Below are positions 33,747-43,655 of a stretch of 64,000 bases of DNA, piece by piece. The translations under genes and the position numbers were made by a program. Each line of letters begins with the position of its first letter. Within the stretch, counting starts at the first letter, position 1. This stretch comes from Ornithinimicrobium avium (GTDB lineage: Bacteria; Actinomycetota; Actinomycetes; Actinomycetales; Dermatophilaceae), in contig NZ_CP031229.1 of the NCBI RefSeq assembly GCF_003351765.1, positions 3,782,001-3,846,000 on the forward strand. Direction: 5' to 3'. A model generated the notes under the pieces. It worked only from the letters and a program-made list of their open reading frames with translations. It was not told where the DNA came from and made no database searches.

Positions 33747-34544
33747 TCAGGCGAACTGCCAGGAGCGCTTGGACAGGCCGTACCAGAAGCCGTCGACCAC
33801 GCTGGTGCTGCTCAGTCCGCCGGCGTCCGCCGCGCCGAGGGACAGGAAGAGCGGCGCCCAGTGCTCGGTGCGCGGGTGCGCCACCCGGGCGGCGGGGGCC
33901 CGGTCCTCGAAGTCCAGGACCGCGTCGACGTCGTTGCGCTCGAGGGCCTCGGCGGCCCAGTGGTCGAACTCGGCGGAGGCCGTCGGCGGCGCGGCGTCCG
34001 CGCCGGCGCTCGGGTCGAACCAGGCCAGGTTGTGGGTGGTGAAGCCGGAGCCCACGATGAGGGTGCCCTCGTCGCGCAGCGGTGCCAGCCGGCGACCCAG
34101 CTCGAAGAGCTGGCGCGGGTCGAGCGTGGGCATCGAGAGCTGGAGGACGGGCAGGTCGGCGTCCGGGAACATCTCCACGAGGGGCACGTAGGCGCCGTGG
34201 TCCAGCCCGCGGGTCTCGTCGCGGTGGACGCCGCCGGCGACGTGCGACCCGACGAGCTGCTCGACCTGGTCGCCGAGCTCCGGCGCGAGCGGGGCGTCGT
34301 AGGTGACCGTGTAGTACCTCCGCGGGAAGCCCCAGAAGTCGTAGACCAGCGGCTGGGCCGCCCGGGTGGCGGACACCGACAGCGGTGCGTTCTCCCAGTG
34401 CGCCGAGACCATGAGGATGTTGCGCGGCGTCGGCAGGTCCGACGACCAGGTCGCCAGCTCCTGCGTCCAGCGGGCGTCGTCGGCGAGCGGCGGCGCGCCG
34501 TGCGAGAGGTAGAGGACCGGCATCCGGCTGCTGGGGGTGGCCAT
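33747..34544 (-). CDS. LigB-type class III extradiol dioxygenase (DODA/YgiD family)
   Basis: 265 residues. Metal histidines in YLSHGAP, VSAHWEN, GLDHGAYVPL and FTTHNLAW are those of the YgiD/4,5-DOPA dioxygenase family. In bacteria the substrate is uncertain. The gene interrupts the guaB-guaB3 region, facing left, and has its own complete promoter with a palindrome between -35 and -10, so it is probably induced on demand. Confidence 0.85.
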   Translation of the reverse strand: MATPSSRMPVLYLSHGAPPLADDARWTQELATWSSDLPTPRNILMVSAHWENAPLSVSATRAAQPLVYDFWGFPRRYYTVTYDAPLAPELGDQVEQLVGSHVAGGVHRDETRGLDHGAYVPLVEMFPDADLPVLQLSMPTLDPRQLFELGRRLAPLRDEGTLIVGSGFTTHNLAWFDPSAGADAAPPTASAEFDHWAAEALERNDVDAVLDFEDRAPAARVAHPRTEHWAPLFLSLGAADAGGLSSTSVVDGFWYGLSKRSWQFA

Positions 34545-34550
34545 GGCACG

Positions 34551-34579
34551 ATGGTACGTGATGCGTCACCTACTGACAA
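34551..34579 (-). promoter_or_regulatory. Promoter of LigB-type gene (leaderless)
   Basis: Minus strand: -35 TTGTCA (34579-34574), 17-bp spacer, -10 TACCAT (34556-34551), which ends 6 nt before ATG 34544. Transcription would begin at about the start codon. Confidence 0.7.
34554..34573. promoter_or_regulatory. 20-bp operator-like palindrome in LigB promoter
   Basis: GTACGTGATGCGTCACCTAC: GTGA-TGCG-TCAC core with outer GTA/TAC arms and one mismatched pair. It fills the space between -35 and -10, the classic position for a repressor. The cognate regulator is not in the window. Confidence 0.6.
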
Positions 34580-34637
34580 GGGTGCCCGTCCCGTCGGTGA
34601 TCGGAGTGTGCGGCTCGGAGCACGGCCGTGGGCTGGG

Positions 34638-34643
34638 TAGCCT
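34638..34643 (+). promoter_or_regulatory. -10 box TAGCCT, leaderless start of guaB3
   Basis: TAGCCT ends 6 nt before GTG 34650; no ribosome binding site. Confidence 0.5.
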
Positions 34644-34649
34644 GTGCGG

Positions 34650-35771
34650 GTGAACGAGATCGAGATCGGACGCGGGAAACGTGGCCGCCGCGCCTACACC
34701 TTCGACGATATCGCGGTCGTCCCGTCCCGCCGCACGCGTGATCCCGAGGACGTCTCCATCTCCTGGCAGATCGACGCCTACCACTTCGAGCTGCCGGTGA
34801 TCGCCGCCCCGATGGACTCCGTGGTCTCGCCGGAGACCGCGATCATGATGGGACGGCTGGGCGGCCTGGGCGTGCTCGACCTCGAGGGTCTGTGGACCCG
34901 CTACGAGGACCCCGGTCCGGCGCTCGCCGAGATCGCCGAGCTGCCGGAGGAGCGGACCACGTCCCGGATGCGCGAGCTGTATGCCGCGCCGGTGCGCCCC
35001 GAGCTCATCACCGAGCGGCTCCGGCAGGTGCGTGAGGCCGGGGTGACGGTGGCCGGGGCCCTGTCCCCGCAGCGCACCCAGCAGCTGTGGAAGGTCGTCG
35101 TGGAGGCGGGGGTCGACCTCTTCGTCATCCGCGGCACGACCGTCTCCGCCGAGCACGTCTCCAGCACGGCCGAACCCCTCAACCTCAAACGGTTCATCTA
35201 CGAGCTGGACGTCCCCGTCATCGTCGGCGGGGCCGGCACCTACACCGCGGCGCTGCACCTGATGCGCACCGGCGCGGCCGGCGTGCTCGTCGGCTTCGGC
35301 GGCGGCTCGGCCCACCGGACCCGCACGACGCTGGGGATCCACACGCCCGCGGCGACCGCGGTCGCCGACGTGGCCGCGGCCCGCCGCGACTACCTCGACG
35401 AGTCCGGAGGCCGCTACGTCCACGTCATCGCCGACGGTGGCACGAGCACCTCCGGCGACATCGTCAAGGCGGTCGCCTGCGGCGCGGACGCGATCATGCT
35501 GGGCGCGGCGCTGGCCCGGGCCAGCGAGGCGCCCGGCCAGGGCTACCACTGGGGCAGCGAGGCCCACCACCCCGAGCTGCCCCGTGGGAGGCGGGTCGAC
35601 GTCGGGACGGTGGCGGGTCTGGAGCAGATCCTGGGCGGCCCGGCGGTGGACGCGGAGGGCACCACCAACCTGATGGGCGGGCTGCGCCGGGCGATGGCCA
35701 CGACCGGATACACCGACCTCAAGGAGTTCCAGCGCGTCGAGGTGGTGGTGGCTCCCTATGGCACCCATTGA
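34650..35771 (+). CDS. guaB3: GuaB3 family IMP dehydrogenase-related protein
   Basis: 373 residues, beginning VNEIEIGRGKRGRRAYTFDD. TIM-barrel related to IMPDH without CBS domains: VIAAPMDSVVSPETAIMMGR, VIADGGTSTSGDIVKAVACG. The canonical IMPDH cysteine loop is replaced by LVGFGGGSAHRTRTTLGI. Recent work on GuaB3 in other bacteria points to GMP reductase or IMPDH-like activity; which applies here cannot be told. The downstream gene overlaps its stop. Confidence 0.88.
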   Translation: MNEIEIGRGKRGRRAYTFDDIAVVPSRRTRDPEDVSISWQIDAYHFELPVIAAPMDSVVSPETAIMMGRLGGLGVLDLEGLWTRYEDPGPALAEIAELPEERTTSRMRELYAAPVRPELITERLRQVREAGVTVAGALSPQRTQQLWKVVVEAGVDLFVIRGTTVSAEHVSSTAEPLNLKRFIYELDVPVIVGGAGTYTAALHLMRTGAAGVLVGFGGGSAHRTRTTLGIHTPAATAVADVAAARRDYLDESGGRYVHVIADGGTSTSGDIVKAVACGADAIMLGAALARASEAPGQGYHWGSEAHHPELPRGRRVDVGTVAGLEQILGGPAVDAEGTTNLMGGLRRAMATTGYTDLKEFQRVEVVVAPYGTH

Positions 35772-37203
35772 CGACCGCGACGGAGATGGCATGAACGACG
35801 AGCACGACGACTACGCCGAGTACGACGTCCGGGAGATGCGTGGGCGCCACCGCGGCGCCCAGCCCGGGGAGGTGCGGATCAGCCAGGACCCCGTCCACGT
35901 ACGACGTCGGCGCGCGGTCCTGGGCGGCGTGCTGGCGCTCCTGCTGGCGGTGGTGACCGGTGCGGGCGTCTGGCTCACCGGTGCGTGGCGCTCGGGCGAC
36001 GACACCACGGTGGCGTCCGTCGGCGACATCTCCGGTGGGACCGGCGACGGCGCGCTGGCCGACGGTGCCGGGCCGGACGGCGCGGCCACGACGTCGGAGG
36101 GTGCCGAGGCGGCCTCGGTCACCGCCGAGCAGACCCCGGAGCCGGACCCGGTGTGGCAGAAGGAGCCCGTCCCCAACGAGCTGCCCAGCGACACTACCGC
36201 GATGGAGCCGCTGGACTACCTCACCGGTGGCATGACGCCCAAGTCGGTGATGGCCTCCAACCATGGGCTGGCCATCGCCAACAACATGATGTACTCCCAC
36301 ACCTCCACGGTCTTCGACACCACGACCCGTGAGCAGGTCGCCGTCCTCGACGACGAGATCGATCTCGCAGAGTTCGGCGTCGAGGGGCACCCGGGGATCT
36401 CGCAGGGCTCGCCGGTGGAGGCGGTGTGGACCGCCGACGGCCGCTACGCCTACGTCTCCCAGTACACGATGTACGGCCAGAACTTCGGCATCCAGGGCTT
36501 CGACGCCTGCACCAGGGACAGCGGCGTGGGCCCTTCCTTCCTCTACCGCTTCGACGCCGAGGAGATGGCCTGGGACCAGGTCATCAAGGTCGGCGCGGTC
36601 CCGAAGTACCTCGAGATCACCCCGGACCAGACCACGATCCTGGTCAGCAACTGGTGCGACGCGACGATCTCCGTCGTGGACGTCGAGAAGGCCGAGGAGA
36701 CCAAGGTCATCGACGTCAACGAGTCGCCGCGCGGGATCGCGATCATGCCGGACAGCAACACCGCCTACGTCGTGGCGATGTACGCCCAGTCGCTGTTCAA
36801 GGTCGACATCGACGCCGGCACCAGCGAGCTGGTGATGAACACCACGCTGCGCCCCCGCCACCTCAACCTCACCGAGGACGGCTCCACCCTCTACATGACG
36901 GTCAGCTCGGCCAACACGATCTACAAGATCGACACCAGCACCGACGAGATCGTCGACGAGGTCTCACCGGGCCTGGAGCCGCGGTCGGTCACGCTGTCGC
37001 CGGACGAGACCGCCCTCTACGTCGTCAACTACAACGAGGCGACCGTCTCCAAGGTGCGCACCTCCGACATGGAGGTCATCGACAAGGTCGACGTCGACGC
37101 CGACCCCATCGGCATCGACTACGACCCCGTGACCAACACCGTCTGGGTGGCCTGCTACAACGGCTCGATCTACGTCTTCGACGACCAGAGCACGCCGCTG
37201 TGA
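35758..37203 (+). CDS. YncE-like beta-propeller protein, membrane-anchored
   Basis: 481 residues from ATG 35758 (ATG 35791, with GGAG ahead, is an alternative). A charged N-terminus, one transmembrane helix (about 48-70, AVLGGVLALLLAVVTGAGVW), an acidic linker, then repeated propeller blades with TxxYV and GIAIMPDSNTAYVV, LSPDETALYVVNYNEATVS. Such extracytoplasmic propellers bind ligands or proteins; no enzyme motif is evident. The location behind guaB3 does not suggest a purine role. Confidence 0.75.
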   Translation: MAPIDDRDGDGMNDEHDDYAEYDVREMRGRHRGAQPGEVRISQDPVHVRRRRAVLGGVLALLLAVVTGAGVWLTGAWRSGDDTTVASVGDISGGTGDGALADGAGPDGAATTSEGAEAASVTAEQTPEPDPVWQKEPVPNELPSDTTAMEPLDYLTGGMTPKSVMASNHGLAIANNMMYSHTSTVFDTTTREQVAVLDDEIDLAEFGVEGHPGISQGSPVEAVWTADGRYAYVSQYTMYGQNFGIQGFDACTRDSGVGPSFLYRFDAEEMAWDQVIKVGAVPKYLEITPDQTTILVSNWCDATISVVDVEKAEETKVIDVNESPRGIAIMPDSNTAYVVAMYAQSLFKVDIDAGTSELVMNTTLRPRHLNLTEDGSTLYMTVSSANTIYKIDTSTDEIVDEVSPGLEPRSVTLSPDETALYVVNYNEATVSKVRTSDMEVIDKVDVDADPIGIDYDPVTNTVWVACYNGSIYVFDDQSTPL

Positions 37204-37242
37204 CCACCGCCCCTCGCGGTCGGGACATCCAGCCTGATCGCC

Positions 37243-37248
37243 TACCCT
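37243..37248 (+). promoter_or_regulatory. -10 box TACCCT, leaderless start of SURF1 gene
   Basis: TACCCT ends 6 nt before GTG 37255; no ribosome binding site. Confidence 0.4.
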
Positions 37249-37254
37249 GAGCAG

Positions 37255-38094
37255 GTGATCCGCACCGCCCTCCGACCGGCCTGGCTGGCCCTGCTGGCGC
37301 TGCTGGTCGTGATCGTGTGGAGCTTCTACCAGCTCGGCATGTGGCAGATCGGCGTCAGCTCCAACGACGCGGCGCGCGAGCACGCCGCAGCCCAGGCCGC
37401 CCGTCCGACGGAGCCGCTCGGCGAGGTCACCGCGCCGCACCAGCCGTTCCCCGACGACGGCGCCGGGCTCTCGGTCTTCGCCGAGGGGGAGTATGCGGCG
37501 TCCGAGCAGTTCCTCGTCCCCGGTCGGCTGCTCCAGGACGAGCCGGGCTACTGGGTGGTGACCCCGTTGCGCACGGCCGCCTCCGGGGAGGCCGCGCTCC
37601 TGCCGGTGGTGCGCGGGTTCGTCACCGACCCTGTCCAGGCCGACCTGCCGCCCGCCGACCCGGTGAAGGTGACCGGGACCCTGGCACCGAGCGAGTCGCC
37701 GGGCGAGTCCGCCGGTCTCGGGGCGCTGCCGCAGGGGCAGCGGGCCACGATCGACACCGCCGACCTGGTCAACGACTGGGACGGTCCGGTCTACAACGCC
37801 TTCGTCTTCCTCGTCGACGAGCAGCCGGCCGTGACCGCCACGTCCGTGGTGCGTATCCCACCACCGGTCTTCGGCGACAGCGGCATCGTCTGGCGCAACT
37901 TCGGCTACGGCCTGCAGTGGTTCACCTTCGCGGCCTTCGCCGTCTACATGTACATCCGGTTCCTGCGCCAGGCGACCCCGGGTCGCCGCGAGGAGCAGGG
38001 CGCCGGCGAGCCGCCCCATACCCCGTCCCCCCACGCCCCGATCCAGGAGGAGACTCCATGTCCGCCCGTGCCAAGCTCGCGTTCTTCCGTGTGA
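37255..38094 (+). CDS. SURF1 family cytochrome oxidase biogenesis protein
   Basis: 279 residues. Two transmembrane helices flank an extracytoplasmic domain, as in SURF1: the first at about residues 7-29 (RPAWLALLALLVVIVWSFYQ) followed by LGMWQ, the second at about 218-238 (GLQWFTFAAFAVYMYIRFLR). Helps assemble the aa3-type terminal oxidase. The tail after the second helix is hydrophilic and overlaps the next gene by 37 bp. Confidence 0.85.
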   Translation: MIRTALRPAWLALLALLVVIVWSFYQLGMWQIGVSSNDAAREHAAAQAARPTEPLGEVTAPHQPFPDDGAGLSVFAEGEYAASEQFLVPGRLLQDEPGYWVVTPLRTAASGEAALLPVVRGFVTDPVQADLPPADPVKVTGTLAPSESPGESAGLGALPQGQRATIDTADLVNDWDGPVYNAFVFLVDEQPAVTATSVVRIPPPVFGDSGIVWRNFGYGLQWFTFAAFAVYMYIRFLRQATPGRREEQGAGEPPHTPSPHAPIQEETPCPPVPSSRSSV

Positions 38095-38389
38095 TGGCCT
38101 TCGTCGTCGGCGTGGGGCTGCTCGTGCTCTGCGCCCACATCGTGCTGCGCTACGGCTTCGACAACCACGCGCTGGCCTGGTGGCCCAGCCCGCACGGCTG
38201 GGTCTACATGGTCTACCTCGTCGCGGTGGCGCTGCTCGGCTTCGAACTGCACTGGGGCCTGGGCAAGATGGTCGGCGTCATGCTCGCCGGGTGCGTGCCC
38301 TTCCTCTCCTTCTGGGTCGAGCACCGCGTGCACGGCCGGGCGCTGGCCCAGATCGAGGCGGCCGAGTCCGGCGCCGATAGGGTGTCCGC

Positions 38390-38393
<4 letters not shown>
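38058..38393 (+). CDS. DUF3817 family integral membrane protein
   Basis: 111 residues from ATG 38058, which has GGAGGAG 5-6 nt upstream. Three hydrophobic segments (VMAFVVGVGLLVLCAHIVLR, VYMVYLVAVALLGFEL, VGVMLAGCVPFLSFWVEHRV) match the small DUF3817 membrane family usually found between SURF1 and guaA in actinobacteria. Function unknown. Stop overlaps the guaA start. Confidence 0.8.
38378..38383 (+). promoter_or_regulatory. -10 box TAGGGT, leaderless start of guaA
   Basis: TAGGGT, inside the end of the DUF3817 gene, ends 6 nt before GTG 38390. Confidence 0.45.
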
Positions 38394-39975
<1,582 letters not shown>

Positions 39976-39979
<4 letters not shown>

Positions 39980-41312
39980 GCGGTATGCCGTCCGCCCCCC
40001 TGCGGCGGGCGCGCACCACGATCGCGCTGGCCGCGGGCAAGGCGGCACGGCTCGCCTCCCGCCTGCGCGGGGGCGGCTCGGCGCTACCCGGCCTGGTGAC
40101 CGAGACGCTCGACCCGGCCGTGCTGCGCCATACCCTCGGCTCGCTGCCGGGGGAGTGGTCGTGGTGTCCGGCACCAACGGCAAGACGACCACGACCAAGA
40201 TGCTCGTGGCGCTGCTGCGGGCGCACGGGCTGCGGGTGTTCACCAACCCGACCGGCTCCAACTTCACCCGCGGGGTGATCTCCTCGATGCTCGGCGAGAT
40301 CGGGCTGCGCGGGCGGCTGGACGCGGACCTGGCCGTCGTCGAGCTGGACGAGGCGCACGCGCTGCACTTCGCGGCCCAGGTGCCGCCCACGTACAGCCTG
40401 CTGCTCAACGTGGCGCGCGACCAGCTCGACCGCTTCGCCGAGATCGACCACACGGCGCGGCTGCTCACCCGGCTCGGCGAGCAGACGACGACGGGGGTCG
40501 TGCTCAACGGCGATGACTCGTTCATCTCGCGCGTGCGAGCCCAGGTGGGAACCGGGGTCACGGTGCGCTGGTTCGCCGTGGACCCGAGGGTCGCCGACCG
40601 GCTGCCCGAGCTGCAGGAGGCCGACGTCCGCTTCGAGGACCACGACGAGCGGCCCGAGCTCGGGCCGGACGACGGCCTGCTGCTGCCGGAGGAGGACGGG
40701 CGCGGGCTCACCGTGCGCTTCCCCGGCGGGCCTGACGTCGGGCCGCTGAGGCTGCGCCAGCGCGGCCTCGCCGCGATGATCAACGCCACGGCCGCGACCA
40801 CGACGGCCCGGACGCTGCTGGGGGAGCGCTTCGATGCGCGCACCGCCGCCAGGGCCCTCGAGGCGGTGCAGCCGCCGTTCGGCCGCGGCGAGGTGATCGA
40901 CGCGGGCGGCGCGCCGCTGGAGCTGGTGCTGGTCAAGAACCCGGCCGGCTTCACCGTGGCGCTGAGCACCTACGGCGGCGAGCCGGTGGCCACGATGGTG
41001 GCGATCAACGACGACTACGCCGACGGGCGCGACGTCTCGTGGCTCTACGACGTGTCCTTCGAGTCGCTGCGGGAGCAGGGCGTGGCGCTGACGTCCGGAG
41101 TGCGCGGCTGGGACATGGCCTTGCGGCTGCGTTACGACGGCGTCGAGGTCGCCGACGTCGAGACCGACCTGGACGCGGCCCTGGAGCGGTTCCTGCGCGA
41201 CCACGCGGGAGAGCCGACGCGGATCTTCTGCACCTACACCGCGATGATGCACCTGCGCCGGAGGCTGGCCGACCGCTTCGGGCTGGCCCGCTTCGGGGAG
41301 GAGACGGCGTGA
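39976..41312 (+). pseudogene. murT: Lipid II isoglutaminyl synthase subunit MurT, frameshifted in this sequence
   Basis: Starts GTG 39976 (overlapping guaA) or ATG 39985: RTTIALAAGKAARLASRL, LDPAVLR in frame 1. The rest (RLAAGGVVVVSGTNGKTTTT, LLNVARDQLDRFAEIDHTAR, AINDDYADGRDVSWLYDVSF) is in another frame from about 40130. One missing base between 40120 and 40153 would restore a 445-residue Mur ligase-like protein. I see no Cys4 zinc-ribbon in the usual place. MurT-GatD amidates the D-Glu of lipid II. Likely essential, so a sequencing error is more probable than inactivation. Confidence 0.85.
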
Positions 41313-42154
41313 GCGAGGACCTGACCACCGCGCTGCCCGGCGACGTCGCTGCGCTGGCCGACGTGGCCGCCGACAAGGGCGAGGTGCACCTGGTCCACCT
41401 CTACCCGCGCGAGATGAGCATCTACGGCGACCTGGGCAACACCCGCTGCCTGGCGGCCCGCCTGCGCTGGCACGGCTACCAGCCGGTCGTCCACGACCAC
41501 CACCCCGGCGCGCCGTGGCCGGAGCGGGTCGACCTCGTCCTGGGCGGCGGCGGGCAGGACAGCGGCCAGGCCCGCGTCCAGGACGACCTGGCCACCCACG
41601 CCGACCGGCTCCGGGAGCTGGCCGCAGACGGGGTGCCGATGCTCATGGTCTGCGGCATGTACCAGCTCTTCGGCGAGGCCTTCGTGACCGTCGACGGCCG
41701 CCGGCTGCCCGGGCTGGGGATCCTCGACGTCACCACCCGCGGGAACTCGACGCGGATGATCGGCCCCATCGTCCTCGACACCGACCTCGGCCAGGTCGTC
41801 GGCTACGAGAACCACTCCGGCTCCACCGTGCTGGGGGAGGGGCAGGCGCCCTTCGGCCGGGTGCGCCACGGTAGCGGCAACAACGGCTCGGACGGCACCG
41901 AGGGGGCGCGGACGCACAACGTCGTCGGCACCTACCTGCACGGCCCCGTGCTGCCGGCCAACCCGGCGCTCGCCGACGGGCTGCTGGAGCAGGCGGCGCG
42001 CCGGGCCACGGGTGACTGGCTCCCCGTGCAGATCGACGACACCCTCGCCCGGGAGGCGCACGAACGGCAGGTGGCCCGGCTCTTTCAGCGGAGGATTCAC
42101 CAAACGTCAGGCTCGGAAATCCACACCGTGAATCGTGATCGTGGAGAGCCCTAG
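41309..42154 (+). CDS. gatD: Lipid II isoglutaminyl synthase glutaminase subunit GatD
   Basis: 281 residues from GTG 41309, overlapping murT. Class I-like glutaminase: nucleophile in MLMVCGMYQLFGE and histidine in GTYLHGPVLP. It feeds ammonia to MurT. The family normally ends soon after HERQVARLFQRR; here 18 more residues (IHQTSGSEIHTVNRDRG, then EP) with AT-richer codons follow, suggesting the original 3' end was replaced by foreign DNA. Confidence 0.93.
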   Translation: MSEDLTTALPGDVAALADVAADKGEVHLVHLYPREMSIYGDLGNTRCLAARLRWHGYQPVVHDHHPGAPWPERVDLVLGGGGQDSGQARVQDDLATHADRLRELAADGVPMLMVCGMYQLFGEAFVTVDGRRLPGLGILDVTTRGNSTRMIGPIVLDTDLGQVVGYENHSGSTVLGEGQAPFGRVRHGSGNNGSDGTEGARTHNVVGTYLHGPVLPANPALADGLLEQAARRATGDWLPVQIDDTLAREAHERQVARLFQRRIHQTSGSEIHTVNRDRGEP

Positions 42155-42195
42155 GGGCCGCCGTGTCTTCGGTCGCAACGATGATGGAGCGTTGA

Positions 42196-42354
42196 ATGTC
42201 GAGGAAGACGGGCACCGTTGTGGGAGCGTCGTGCGCTGGGGCTCTGACCCCCGCCATGGCCGTTCCGGCGTCCGCAGCCATGACTCATGCTGAGGGGTAC
42301 ACCACTTGTCCTGACGGATGTACGTGTACACGCACGTCCGGGTTGACGGGTTGA
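42196..42354 (+). CDS. Putative small secreted Cys-containing protein (52 residues)
   Basis: ATG 42196 has GGAG 6 nt upstream. The product starts MSRKTGTVVGASCAGALTPA and continues MAVPASAAMTHAEG: a basic n-region, hydrophobic core and PASA-A signal peptidase site. The short mature part contains YTTCPDGCTCTRTSG with three cysteines. Codons are AT-richer than in neighbours. A second ORF overlaps in the -1 frame; one missing base near 42318 would fuse them into a secreted protein of about 115 residues. I do not recognise it. Confidence 0.4.
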   Translation: MSRKTGTVVGASCAGALTPAMAVPASAAMTHAEGYTTCPDGCTCTRTSGLTG

Positions 42355-42542
42355 CCCCCCGCCCGACCAGGCGCCCGACGACTCCGGCGGAGGTGGTCTC
42401 CAAGCTTCGTGCTGTGTATGACGCGTTCGAGGTGGAGGTGACCGAACGCGCTGAGGGCCACGGCTTCCATGACGGCGTTCCGGGGGTGGGTCTTCGAGGA
42501 GCGGAAGGGGAACTGGCGACCGCGCTCCCAGAGATGATGTGA
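42318..42542 (+). CDS. Hypothetical ORF, possibly the C-terminal part of the secreted protein
   Basis: 74 residues: starts MYVYTHVRVDGLTPRPTRRP, then a helical, charged segment TPAEVVSKLRAVYDAFEVEV and TERAEGHGFHDGVPG. It has no ribosome binding site of its own and overlaps the signal-peptide ORF in a frame that a one-base insertion would join. No family recognised; could also be non-coding. Confidence 0.3.
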   Translation: MYVYTHVRVDGLTPRPTRRPTTPAEVVSKLRAVYDAFEVEVTERAEGHGFHDGVPGVGLRGAEGELATALPEMM

Positions 42543-42587
42543 GCTCGATTCCCAGTCATCCGCGAATCGACCGACACCTGACCTTCC

Positions 42588-43655
42588 TCAGATGAGGTCA
42601 ACGGCAGATCGTCCTCCGGCCGCAGCCGCGCGCCGGCCGGTGCGCACCCACCACGCCGCCAGCGTCGCCAGCCCGAAGGGCACGACGAGCAGGTGGGCGT
42701 AGATGGCGTAGAGCAGCGCGGTCGCGGACGCGGCGCCGGGCGCCCCGCCGAAGAGCACGAGGATGCCCGCGGTCCCGACCTCGGTCACCCCGAGCCCGCC
42801 CGGCGTCACGGCCATGACCGTGAGGAACTGGCGGAACGCGTAGGCGCAGATGAGCTCCGGCACCGGCAGGTCCAGGCCGACGACGCGGGCCGCCAGCCAG
42901 TAGAGCCCGAAGAGGAAGACGAACTGGCCGACCATCCCCAGCGTCATCCGCCACCAGCCGGTGCGGACCACCTGCTCGATCCGCCCGCGCTGCTCGGTGA
43001 CCACGTGGTCGATCCCGCGGCCGTCGCGCACCGTGCGCACGAAAGGGGCCAGGACGGTGTGCAGCACGCGTCCGACCCACCCGGCGACCCGGTCGGAGAA
43101 GATCATCAGCGAGCAGATCACCACCACGGCGATGCCCACCGCGCCGGCGAGCAGGGCGCCGGTGACGACGATCCGGGGCGCCGAGACGGTGCCGGCCACG
43201 ACGACGAGACAGCCGACGACCGGCAGGGCCACCCGAGCGAGCAGGTTCCACAGCGCGGTGACCAGGAAGGAGCTGGAGACCGCGGACCTGGAGAACCCCC
43301 AGCTGCGCAGCATCATCCACGCCGCGGCGACCCCGACGGCCGCACCCAGGGGGAGCAGGTTGGCGATGGTCGCCGTGGTGGCGTTGACGCGCAGCGCCCA
43401 GACGTGGCCCACCCCGGGCAGCGAGCCGATGACCACCCACGTGTAGCAGAAGAGGCCCGCCAGCAGCAGCGCGCCCATCGCCACCGCAGTACCCAGCCGG
43501 ACGCGGGCGAGCTGGGCGCCGATCTCGGCCCACGAGGTGTCCAGCAGGTGCGGCAGGCCGAAGGAGATCAGCAGGACGACGAGGACCAGGCCGAAGACCG
43601 ACTGGATGACGTCCTTCCAGCCGATCCGGCGCAGCCGCGGGGTCTCCTCGCTCAC
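42588..43655 (-). CDS. Lysylphosphatidylglycerol synthase/UPF0104-type flippase-like membrane protein
   Basis: 355 residues from GTG 43655. About eight transmembrane helices; family-typical VTPGGLGVTEVGTAGILVLF near the C-terminus and VRLGTAVAMGALLLAGLFCY near the N-terminus. These are the hydrophobic (flippase-like) half of MprF-type proteins; no synthase domain is present. Its start overlaps the stop of the next leftward gene, so three membrane protein genes (42588-44469) form one operon. Confidence 0.75.
   Translation of the reverse strand: MSEETPRLRRIGWKDVIQSVFGLVLVVLLISFGLPHLLDTSWAEIGAQLARVRLGTAVAMGALLLAGLFCYTWVVIGSLPGVGHVWALRVNATTATIANLLPLGAAVGVAAAWMMLRSWGFSRSAVSSSFLVTALWNLLARVALPVVGCLVVVAGTVSAPRIVVTGALLAGAVGIAVVVICSLMIFSDRVAGWVGRVLHTVLAPFVRTVRDGRGIDHVVTEQRGRIEQVVRTGWWRMTLGMVGQFVFLFGLYWLAARVVGLDLPVPELICAYAFRQFLTVMAVTPGGLGVTEVGTAGILVLFGGAPGAASATALLYAIYAHLLVVPFGLATLAAWWVRTGRRAAAAGGRSAVDLI

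Larger units (their letters stand above)
42155..42587. other. Lower-GC accessory patch between gatD and a membrane gene
   Basis: About 430 bp with visibly lower G+C and third-position G+C than either side. GATTCAC within the end of gatD (about 42094) is repeated inverted as GTGAATC (about 42128). It contains the putative secreted small ORF and a second ORF described separately. No transposase is recognised. I infer a small insertion or replacement. Confidence 0.5.

Noticed and set aside
37981..38094. Frameshift in the SURF1 tail near a CATACC word
   Set aside because: The tail overlaps the next gene by 37 bp, but the alternative frames do not give a better ending, so no indel is claimed.
40140..40160. 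Programmed ribosomal frameshift in murT at the G5 run
   Set aside because: No slippery heptamer followed by a clear stem-loop is seen, and the true frame seems to be entered upstream of the run; a sequencing error is simpler.
42107..42601. Minus-strand frame across the atypical patch considered as a transposase remnant
   Set aside because: No DDE or other transposase motif and no terminal repeats beyond a 7-bp inverted pair.
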